Assembly: GCA_035264765.1 (NCBI GenBank)
Contig: DATFPQ010000095.1
Span: forward strand, 1 to 15,821
Reading direction: 5' to 3'
Source: DATFPQ01 sp035264765
Lineage (GTDB): Bacteria; Actinomycetota; Actinomycetes; Actinomycetales; Angustibacteraceae
Length of the DNA stretch: 15,821 nt
In this document: positions 7,108-14,554 of the stretch, in pieces
Layout of the letters: every line of letters begins with the position of its first letter
Numbering within the stretch: the stretch's first letter is position 1
Position numbers and translations under genes: made by a program
Notes under the pieces: generated by a model
The model's input: the letters and a program-made list of their open reading frames with translations, nothing else
Database searches by the model: none
Told to the model about the DNA's origin: nothing

Positions 7108-8141
7108 CGGATGCCGAACCTCCTGGCGCTCCACACGTTGAGCAGCGCCGAGGCGAGAAGCAGCAGGCCGAGAGCGGCGAGCTGGTACTGCGACTCGACG
7201 CCGAGCAGGGTCAGGCCGCCGTTGAGGAAGGCGACGAGCAGCGTCGCCAGGACGACGCCACTGACCTTGCCCGCGCCGCCACTGATGAGCACCCCACCCA
7301 GGACGGCGATGGTGATGGCGCGCAGGACCATCGGGTCGCCGGCGTCCGCTCGGGCCGAGTGGTAGTAGGAGGTGACGGTGACCGCCGCAGTGCCGGCCAT
7401 GAGGCCGGAGAAGGCGAAGGCGTGGAACCGGGTGCGGGCCACCTGCAGCCGCGCGAAACGGGCCGCGATGTCGTTCGTGCCGACCCCGTAGAGCCGACGG
7501 CCGTAGAGGGTGCGGTTCAGCAGCACCCAGGTCAGCACGATGATCGGAAGCCAGACGGCCAGCAGCGAGATCCGGATGCCGGCCACCGTCCCGGCCAGCC
7601 AGTCGACCTGGCCGGGGAGCTCCGAGGAGATCGGGGTGGTGTTGTGCACGTACAGGGCCAGCGACTTCCAGACGTACCAGGTGGCAAGCGTCACGATGAT
7701 CGCCGGATAACCGACGTACGCCGCGAGGTAGCCGTTCAGGGCTCCCATCAGCCAGCCGGCGCCGATCGTGGCCAGGGCCGCGACCCAGAAGGGCCAGTGC
7801 CACAGGCCGGCGGTGAAGCCGAGGACCATGCTGCACATGCTGACCATCGCCCCCGCCGAGAGGTCGATGGCGCCGCGCCCGCTGATGATGACGACGAGCT
7901 GGCCGAGTGCCAGCAGCCCGATCTCCAGGTTCAGGGTCAGCTGCTCGGACAGGTAGCCGACGGTGAAGTACCCGACGTACTGGCCGTAGTACGCCAGCAC
8001 GATGACGATGCCGATGGCGAGCAGGATCGAGCGCTCGACCAGGACCAGCCGACCCAGCCGGCCGAGGCGCTGGAGCGGGGACTGCCGTGGCGCCGGCCGC
8101 GTGCTCGGCGCGGGCGCTGTCGCCTGGGTGGTCTGGCTCAT
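7104..8141 (-). CDS. rhaQ: Sugar ABC transporter permease (RbsC-like), second permease of the rhamnose importer
   Basis: The 345-residue membrane protein is one half of the transport channel in a CUT2-type importer. After a hydrophilic, proline-rich N-terminus (1-34) there are about eight to ten hydrophobic segments, the first at about 37-52. Family motifs are RGAIDLSAGAM (89-99), the cytoplasmic GRRLYGVGTND (214-224) that contacts the ATPase, and LGGVLISGGAGKVSGV (281-296). The ATG at 8141 (MSQTTQ) overlaps the rhaP stop as ATGA (8138-8141); the longer in-frame ORF to 8294 would run through rhaP and has arginine-rich, non-membrane sequence. The P and Q names follow the gene order rhaS-T-P-Q of Rhizobium leguminosarum and are by position only. 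Substrate is inferred from the surrounding rhamnose genes. Confidence 0.85.
   Translation of the reverse strand: MSQTTQATAPAPSTRPAPRQSPLQRLGRLGRLVLVERSILLAIGIVIVLAYYGQYVGYFTVGYLSEQLTLNLEIGLLALGQLVVIISGRGAIDLSAGAMVSMCSMVLGFTAGLWHWPFWVAALATIGAGWLMGALNGYLAAYVGYPAIIVTLATWYVWKSLALYVHNTTPISSELPGQVDWLAGTVAGIRISLLAVWLPIIVLTWVLLNRTLYGRRLYGVGTNDIAARFARLQVARTRFHAFAFSGLMAGTAAVTVTSYYHSARADAGDPMVLRAITIAVLGGVLISGGAGKVSGVVLATLLVAFLNGGLTLLGVESQYQLAALGLLLLASALLNVWSARRFGIR
7117..7124 (-). promoter_or_regulatory. Perfect Shine-Dalgarno inside the 3' end of rhaQ
   Basis: AGGAGGTT on the minus strand is ten to eleven bases before the ATG at 7107. Within rhaQ it is encoded by two consecutive AGG arginine codons, which are rare in high-GC actinobacteria, and this suggests selection for ribosome binding. 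It is too far (over 110 bases) from the rhaEW start to serve that gene. Confidence 0.6.
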
Positions 8142-9135
8142 CGGTGCGACCTCCGCTTCTGGCGCACGAGGTCGACGGCGACCGCGGCGAGGATGAAGAC
8201 TCCGAGGAAGAAGTCGGTGAGCAGTCCGGGCGCGCCCATGGTGACCAGGGCGCTGCGCAGCGTCCCGACCAGCAGGGCGCCGAGCAGGGTGCACAGCGCG
8301 CTGCCACGACCGCCCAGGATGCTGGTGCCGCCGATGACGACGGCGGCGATGACCTGCAGCTCGAAGCCGGTACCGATGTTGGGCTGCACGACACCGCCCG
8401 AACCGACCGCGACGGTCGAGGCCAGCCCGACGAGCACGCCGGTCACGACGTACACCGCGAACTCACGACGGGCGACCCGGACGCCGGCGAACAACGCGGT
8501 GTCCCGGTTCGACCCGATGGCGAACAGGTGGCGGCCGGTCGAGTAGCTCTTGAGGTACCACCAGGCGACGACGGTCAGCAGGACCGCGACGAGGAAGGCG
8601 TTGGGGACGCCCAGCGTGCGTCCCGTCGGGCCGAACCAGCTGAGGGTCGGGGGGATCCCGTTCACCTGCTGGTTCTCGAAGATCTGCAGGGACACGAACC
8701 GGAACAGGTTCAGCGTCGCGAACGTGGTGATGATGGGGGCGACCCGGCCGAAGGCGACGATGGCGCCGTTCACGGCACCTAGCAGCGCGCCGACGAGCAC
8801 GCCGAGGGCGACCGCGACGACCACGGACCCACCGCTGAGCACGTACTTCGCGACGATGACCGCGCACACTGCGAGGCCGCTTCCGACCGAGACGTCGATC
8901 CCTCCGGTCAGGATGACCATGGTCATGCCGACGCCGACGATCGCGACCATCGCGATGGACGACAGCACGTTCTGGATGTTGCCCACCTCGTGGAAGGTGG
9001 GGTAGGCGAGGCTGAGCGCGACCCAGGCGACGGCGAGGATCCCCAGCAGGGTCACCTCGTTGCCGTAGGCAAAGCTTCGCCGGGCGGTGCCCTCGGCGCG
9101 CTGCTGACCAGGGTGCGGGCGGACGTCGGTGGCGG

Positions 9136-9139
<4 letters not shown>
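8138..9139 (-). CDS. rhaP: Sugar ABC transporter permease (RbsC-like), first permease of the rhamnose importer
   Basis: The 333-residue membrane protein belongs to the branched-chain amino acid/ribose type permease family. Hydrophobic segments begin at about residues 29-47, 60-80, 86-100 and 104-130 and continue to about 325. The hallmark GGIDVSVGS lies at 79-87, the ATPase-contact loop GRHLFAIGSN at 202-211, and GGTSILGG at 270-277. The ATG at 9139 overlaps the rhaT stop as ATGA (9136-9139) and has AAGGGAG about seven bases upstream. It should pair with RhaQ as a heterodimeric channel, whereas ribose systems use a homodimer. Transport of L-rhamnose is inferred from context, not from residues seen here. 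Confidence 0.87.
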
Positions 9140-10757
<1,618 letters not shown>

Positions 10758-10758
<1 letters not shown>

Positions 10759-11789
10759 CAGAAGTTGTACTGGTCGACGTTGTCCTTGGTGAAGGTGATC
10801 GGCTTCCCAAGGAGGAGGTTCTTCGTGGCGCTGTCGAAGGTCACCGTGCCGACCGGGTCACCGACGCTGTTGCTGGCCTGCAGCTGCTTGCCCTCTGCCA
10901 GCTGCTGACCGGCCCACACGGTGAGGTAGCCGAGGTTCTTGGCGTCCCAGAGGACGACCTTGGACTGGGCGCCGCTCTTGATGTAGCTCGCCATCGGCTT
11001 GGGCGTCGCGACGCCGGCCGAGTACACCTTGCCGATCAGCTTCAGATCGGTGATCGCCTGCGCGACGCCCGGTGCGGCGGTGGAGCTCTGCCCGATGACG
11101 CCCTTGAGGTCGGGGTTGGCGGAGATGAGGTCCTTGGTCAGCTGGGCGGCGGCCGCCTGGTCCTCGCCGGCGTACTTGACGTCGACGAACTTCATGTCCG
11201 GGTACTTCTTCGCGATGTACTCCTTCTCGACCTTGATCCAGGCGTTGAGGTTCGCGGCCGTGGGGCCTGAGGACACGATGGCCCACTTGCCCTTACCGCC
11301 CATCTGCTCGGCGAGCGCCTCCGCGGTGGCCTCACCGACGGCGTCGGACTCCGCCTGGTTGACGAAGACGCTGCGCACCGAGTCCGGCGCGTCGGTGTCC
11401 GTCGTCATGACCTTGATGCCGGCATCCGCGGCCCGCTTGAGGACGGGGGCGATCGCGGACGGGTCGTTCGGCGCCACCGCCAGGACGTCGACCTTCTGCT
11501 GGATGAGCGAGTTGACGATCTCCGCCTGCTTCGCCGCGTCGGCCGTGGTGTCGCCCTGGTAGAGGAACTTGACGCCCAGCTTCTTGGCGGCCTCGTCACC
11601 GCCGGCCTTCATCGCCTCGAAGTAGGGGATGCCGACCAGCTTCGGTACGAAGGCCACGGTCGGCTGGTCGCCGCCGCCGGCGGCGGAACCGCCGGCCGAG
11701 CCGCCGGGGACCTCCTTGCCGCCGCAGCCGGTGAGGGCGAGGGCGAGGGCGACCGCCGGGAGGGCGACGCGCAGAAGCCGTGTGGACAT
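10758..11789 (-). CDS. rhaS: Rhamnose ABC transporter substrate-binding lipoprotein (periplasmic-binding-protein-like)
   Basis: The 343-residue protein is the sugar-binding component of the RhaSTPQ importer. It starts with a lipoprotein signal ending in a perfect lipobox, LTGC (Cys22), then a Gly/Ala linker (23-41), then a two-lobed type 1 sugar-binding fold (VAFVPKLVGIPYFEAMKAG at about 45, VDVLAVAPNDPSAIAPVLKRAADAGIKVMTTD, and a second lobe starting KGKWAIVSSGPTAANLNAW), as in ribose- and autoinducer-2-binding proteins. The ATG at 11789 is chosen for the signal peptide and for GAAGGAG three bases upstream; the much longer open frame to 12935 only reads through the opposite frame of rhaR. 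Two GC-rich hairpins lie between rhaR and this gene. Binding of L-rhamnose is inferred from its neighbours. Confidence 0.87.
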
Positions 11790-11807
11790 GGGACTCCTTC
11801 GGTGGTG

Positions 11808-11829
11808 CTGCCGTCGGGGCTGACGGCAG
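11808..11829 (-). other. Hairpin in the rhaS leader
   Basis: CTGCCGTC (11808-11815) and GACGGCAG (11822-11829) form a perfect 8-bp stem with a 6-base loop, ending roughly a dozen bases before the rhaS Shine-Dalgarno. There is no T-tract. It could stabilise the 5' end of a processed rhaSTPQ mRNA or modulate rhaS expression. The inverted repeat is directly visible; its role is not. Confidence 0.45.
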
Positions 11830-11860
11830 GCTTGGGGTGCGGACGCCGGTCGGCGGCCGA

Positions 11861-11875
11861 GCCGGGAAGCCCGGC
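11861..11875 (-). terminator. Possible weak terminator or attenuator after rhaR
   Basis: GCCGGG and CCCGGC (6-bp all-GC stem, 3-base loop) start seven bases beyond the rhaR stop codon. No run of T follows, so on a strict model it is not an intrinsic terminator, but actinobacterial terminators often lack the U-tract. It may lower read-through from rhaR into the transporter genes. Confidence 0.35.
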
Positions 11876-11881
11876 GGTGGG

Positions 11882-12673
11882 TCAAGCGGTGAGCGTGGTG
11901 GGCGGGATGGGGACGACGAGCACGCGCTGCTTGGCGGCGCGCAGGGCCTGCAGAAATTCGGGTGCGGCGCCGCCGTCCGTCACGGCGGTGCACTCGACGT
12001 CGGGGGGGATGAACGGGACGAGGCCGAACGAGGACGTCTTCGCCGACTCGAAGACGACGGCGACCCGTTCGCAGGCCTGGACGAACGCGCGCTTGACCGC
12101 GGCCTCGTCCGGGCTGACCTCCAGGTAGCCGAGCTCGGCGCTGACGGCTCGCGCGCCGAACACACCGAGCCGCAGCCGGCCGCGAGCGCTGATGAAGTCG
12201 CCGAAGTCGCCGACCAGGGACTGCGACAGCGGCCGGACCACCCCGCCGGGCATCACGACGGTCGTGCCCGGGCGGGCGGCCAGCAGCTCGGCCACGCGCA
12301 GGCCGTTGGTCACGACGGTGAGCCCGCGCCGGCCCTCCAGCGCCTCGGCCACGTAGTACGCCGAGGTGCTGGAGTCCAGGGCGATGGCGTCCCCGTCGGA
12401 CACCATGTCGGCGGCGGCCCGCGCGAGGGCGCGCTTGACCGGCACGGACGCCCTCAGCCGCACGTCGAAGGACCCCTCCTGCACCGCGGCGTCGGGCAGG
12501 ACGGCACCGCCGCGCACGCGGCGCAGCTCGCCCCGCTGCTCGAGCAGGGCGAGGTCCGCGCGGATGGTGACGGGGGAGACCTTCAAGCGGAGGGCGAGGT
12601 CGCCGACCCGCACGCGCGAGTGGGCCTGCAGCAGCGCGAGGATCTGCTCGGACCGGGTCTCGACGGAGCTCAT
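11882..12673 (-). CDS. rhaR: DeoR-family transcriptional regulator, probable repressor of rhamnose catabolism
   Basis: The 263-residue regulator has an N-terminal DeoR winged helix-turn-helix (about 6-58; SRVRVGDLALRLKVSPVTIRADLALLEQRGELRRVRGGAV) and a C-terminal sugar-phosphate sensor domain with DSSTSAYY (100-107), VTNG (121-124), MPGGVVRP (141-148), Lys194 and SAKTSSFG (210-217). DeoR-type sensors usually respond to phosphorylated intermediates; rhamnulose-1-phosphate or DHAP would fit here. The ATG at 12673 is preferred because GGAGGAGGT lies seven bases upstream; a GTG at 12691 falls inside that ribosome site. In Rhizobium leguminosarum rhamnose genes are also controlled by a DeoR-type RhaR. 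It has a good promoter, and the upstream region carries 11-bp repeats that may be its operator. The family is sure; target and effector are inferred. Confidence 0.85.
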   Translation of the reverse strand: MSSVETRSEQILALLQAHSRVRVGDLALRLKVSPVTIRADLALLEQRGELRRVRGGAVLPDAAVQEGSFDVRLRASVPVKRALARAAADMVSDGDAIALDSSTSAYYVAEALEGRRGLTVVTNGLRVAELLAARPGTTVVMPGGVVRPLSQSLVGDFGDFISARGRLRLGVFGARAVSAELGYLEVSPDEAAVKRAFVQACERVAVVFESAKTSSFGLVPFIPPDVECTAVTDGGAAPEFLQALRAAKQRVLVVPIPPTTLTA

Positions 12674-12719
12674 GGACCGCACCTCCTCCACGTCGCTGTG
12701 GGCCGGACTGACGGGCTCG

Positions 12720-12749
12720 AACGTAGGCCCCGCCGGAGCCGAACGTCAA
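12720..12749 (-). promoter_or_regulatory. Predicted sigma70-like promoter of rhaR (and perhaps of the whole rhamnose operon)
   Basis: On the minus strand TTGACG (12744-12749), an 18-base spacer and TACGTT (12720-12725) form a good promoter, placing the start near 12713 and a leader of about 40 bases before the rhaR ATG. The direct repeats at 12756-12799 lie immediately upstream. Confidence 0.6.
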
Positions 12750-12755
12750 GGGATT

Positions 12756-12799
12756 CGAAAGCAGAACGATGGTTGACCGAAACCAAACCGAAACGACAC
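12756..12799. repeat. Four direct repeats at 11-bp period, candidate DeoR-family operator
   Basis: Units begin at 12756, 12767, 12778 and 12789, each starting CGA: CGAAAG, CGATGG, CGAAAC, CGAAAC. Three of the four share CGAAA and the last two share CGAAAC. The exact 11-base step puts all units on about the same helix face. DeoR-family proteins such as GlpR commonly bind short direct repeats of this kind, often with TTTCG/CGAAA cores. The array lies in the divergent region between rhaR and the epimerase-lut operon. Confidence 0.6.
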
Positions 12800-12802
12800 A
12801 CT
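12773..12802 (+). promoter_or_regulatory. Weak candidate promoter of the epimerase-lut operon
   Basis: TTGACC (12773-12778) is a fair -35 box, but the best -10 at 18 bases is CACACT (12797-12802), which matches only loosely. It overlaps the 11-bp repeats, so a repressor bound there would block it. The leader to the ATG at 12889 would be about 80 bases. Confidence 0.3.
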
Positions 12803-12848
12803 GACCTCGGTCGCCGCGGACCTCGCGGGCGGCCGGGCCGACGGCGCC

Positions 12849-12866
12849 AGCCCCGGTCGAGGGGCT
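12849..12866 (+). other. Hairpin in the leader of the epimerase-lut operon
   Basis: AGCCCC and GGGGCT (6-bp stem, 6-base loop) end 12 bases before the AGGAGG of the epimerase gene. There is no T-tract and no known riboswitch fold that I recognise. In DNA this GC-rich a hairpin of this size may arise by chance. Confidence 0.25.
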
Positions 12867-12888
12867 CCCGGTCCGCCCAGGAGGGCAC

Positions 12889-13770
12889 ATGCGCAACCCG
12901 CTCGGCGTCCACGCTCTCGTCTTCACCGGGGGCACCGCGCCCGACCAGGTGCGGTTCGCGGCGGAGCAGGCCGCCGCGGCCGGCTACGACCTCCTCGAGC
13001 TCGCGCTGCTCGACCCCTTCGGCGTGGACGTCGGCGCCGCCCGCACGGCCGTGGAGACGGCCGGGATCGCCGTCACCGGCTCGCTGGGACTCTCGCCGGC
13101 CACGGACGTCAGCAGCGAGGACCCGGACACCGTGGCGGCCGGGGAGCAGCTGCTGCAGCGTGCGCTGGACGTCGTGGCCGAGCTCGGCGGGCGGCACCTG
13201 TGCGGGGTGCTCTACAGCGCCATGGGCAAGTACCTGTCACCTGCGACGGCACGCGGCCGCGCCAACGCTGTGGGCGTGGTGCAGCGGTTGGCCGACCGCG
13301 CCGCCGACCACGGCGTCCATGTGTCCCTGGAGATCGTGAACCGGTACGAGACCAACCTGCTGAACACAGCCCAGCAGGGCCTGGCCTTCCTCGACGAGGT
13401 CGACCGGCAGGCCGTGGGGCTGCACCTGGACACTTACCACATGAACATCGAGGAGAGCTCGATGGACGGTGCGGTCGTGACGGCCGGCGACCGGCTCGGC
13501 TACGTGCACATCGGGGAGAGCCACCGCGGCTACCTCGGCTCCGGCAGCGTCGACTTCGCTCCGTTCTGGCGTGCACTCGCGATGATCGGATACAACGGCC
13601 CGGTGACGTTCGAGTCCTTCTCCTCGGCCGTGGTCGACCCGGTCCTGTCCAACCAGCTCGGTGTGTGGCGCAACCTCTGGGACGACTCCGCGCACCTGGC
13701 GCGGCACGCCCACGCCGTCATGACCACCGGGTTGGAGTCGGGGGCTCGCGCCGCGGGGCGGGTCGGTTGA
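12889..13770 (+). CDS. Ketose 3-epimerase-like TIM-barrel protein (D-psicose/D-tagatose 3-epimerase family)
   Basis: The 293-residue protein belongs to the xylose-isomerase-like TIM-barrel superfamily (AP endonuclease 2 type). Its closest recognisable relatives are metal-dependent ketose 3-epimerases. The candidate metal ligands Glu148 (VSLEIVNRYE), Asp181 (HLDTYHMNIEE), His207 (VHIGESHRG) and Glu242 (FESF) have spacings of 33, 26 and 35 residues, exactly those of the Agrobacterium D-psicose 3-epimerase ligands 152, 185, 211 and 246. Glu154 and Arg213 match that enzyme's substrate-binding Glu158 and Arg217. The catalytic apparatus therefore looks intact. The ATG at 12889 follows AGGAGG by four bases. 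It is the first gene of an operon with lutA one base downstream. The substrate is unknown; an L-ketose such as L-rhamnulose, or a related 6-deoxysugar, is possible from context. It is shorter than known L-rhamnose isomerases and I do not call it one. Confidence 0.85.
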   Translation: MRNPLGVHALVFTGGTAPDQVRFAAEQAAAAGYDLLELALLDPFGVDVGAARTAVETAGIAVTGSLGLSPATDVSSEDPDTVAAGEQLLQRALDVVAELGGRHLCGVLYSAMGKYLSPATARGRANAVGVVQRLADRAADHGVHVSLEIVNRYETNLLNTAQQGLAFLDEVDRQAVGLHLDTYHMNIEESSMDGAVVTAGDRLGYVHIGESHRGYLGSGSVDFAPFWRALAMIGYNGPVTFESFSSAVVDPVLSNQLGVWRNLWDDSAHLARHAHAVMTTGLESGARAAGRVG

Positions 13771-13771
13771 C

Positions 13772-14554
13772 GTGCGGATCGCCCTGATGGCCACCTGTCT
13801 GGCCGACACGCTGTTCCCGGACGTCGCGAAGGCGACGGTCCGTCTCCTCGAGCGGCTCGGGCACGAGGTCGTCTTCCCGCCGGGCCAGACCTGCTGCGGG
13901 CAGGTGTTCGTGAACACCGGCTACCAGCGGGAGGCGCTGCCCCTGGTGCGGCGCTACGTGGACGAGTTCTCGCCGTACGAGGTCGTGGTGACCCCGTCGG
14001 GCTCGTGCGCCGGATGCGTGCGGCACCAGCACGAGATGCTCGCCCGCCGCGCCGGGGACGATGCGCTGGCGGACCGGGCCGCCGCGGTGGCCTCCCGCAC
14101 CTACGAGCTGTCCGAGCTGCTGGTCGATGTGCTCGGCGTCGAGGACGTCGGCGCGTACTACCCGCACCGGGTCACCTACCACCCGACCTGCCACTCGCTG
14201 CGGGTGCTCCGCGTCGCCGACAAGCCGCTGCGCCTGCTGCGCAACGTGCGCGGCCTTGAGCTGGTCGAGCTCCCCGAGGCGGAGCAGTGCTGCGGCTTCG
14301 GCGGCACGTTCGCGGTCAAGAACGCGGACACGTCCACGGCGATGCTGGCCGACAAGATGGCGAACGTGCTCTCGACCCGCGCGGAGGTCTGCACCGCCGG
14401 CGACGCATCCTGCCTGATGCACATCGGCGGCGGCCTGTCCCGGCTGCGCACCGGCGTCCGGACGGTGCACCTCGCCGAGATCCTCGCCACCACGGAGGGC
14501 AGCGCTCCGGACGAGGTCGAGCGAGCCAGGGCTACCGGGGAGGTGGGGTCATGA
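13772..14554 (+). CDS. lutA: L-lactate oxidation complex subunit LutA (cysteine-rich CCG-domain protein)
   Basis: The 260-residue protein is the CCG-domain subunit of the LutABC (LldEFG/YkgEFG) L-lactate-oxidising complex, which converts L-lactate to pyruvate. It carries two cysteine-rich domains that bind iron-sulfur or related cofactors: Cys9, Cys41-Cys42-Gly, Cys79 and Cys82 in the first, and Cys140, Cys173-Cys174-Gly, Cys207 and Cys214 in the second, with the typical QTCCGQVF and EQCCGFGGTF sequences. Length is normal (family about 240-260). The start is GTG at 13772, one base after the epimerase stop and without a clear ribosome site of its own, so it is probably translated by coupling. 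It overlaps lutB by ATGA. Lactate is the second product of the RhaEW pathway, which explains its position next to the rhamnose genes. Confidence 0.93.
   Translation: MRIALMATCLADTLFPDVAKATVRLLERLGHEVVFPPGQTCCGQVFVNTGYQREALPLVRRYVDEFSPYEVVVTPSGSCAGCVRHQHEMLARRAGDDALADRAAAVASRTYELSELLVDVLGVEDVGAYYPHRVTYHPTCHSLRVLRVADKPLRLLRNVRGLELVELPEAEQCCGFGGTFAVKNADTSTAMLADKMANVLSTRAEVCTAGDASCLMHIGGGLSRLRTGVRTVHLAEILATTEGSAPDEVERARATGEVGS

Noticed and set aside
4946..7141. 731-codon plus-strand open frame opposite rhaEW
   Set aside because: High-GC shadow frame: low-complexity Gly/Val/Arg/His-rich sequence, no domain, and the opposite strand holds a well-conserved bifunctional enzyme.
12674..12691. GTG start at 12691 for rhaR
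   Set aside because: These codons are the Shine-Dalgarno itself (GGAGGAGGT) for the ATG at 12673, and the extra residues are not part of the DeoR fold.
11790..12935. Long in-frame upstream extension of the rhaS reading frame (725 codons in all)
   Set aside because: It is arginine-rich antisense-frame noise over the rhaR gene. The lipoprotein signal and ribosome site place the start at 11789.
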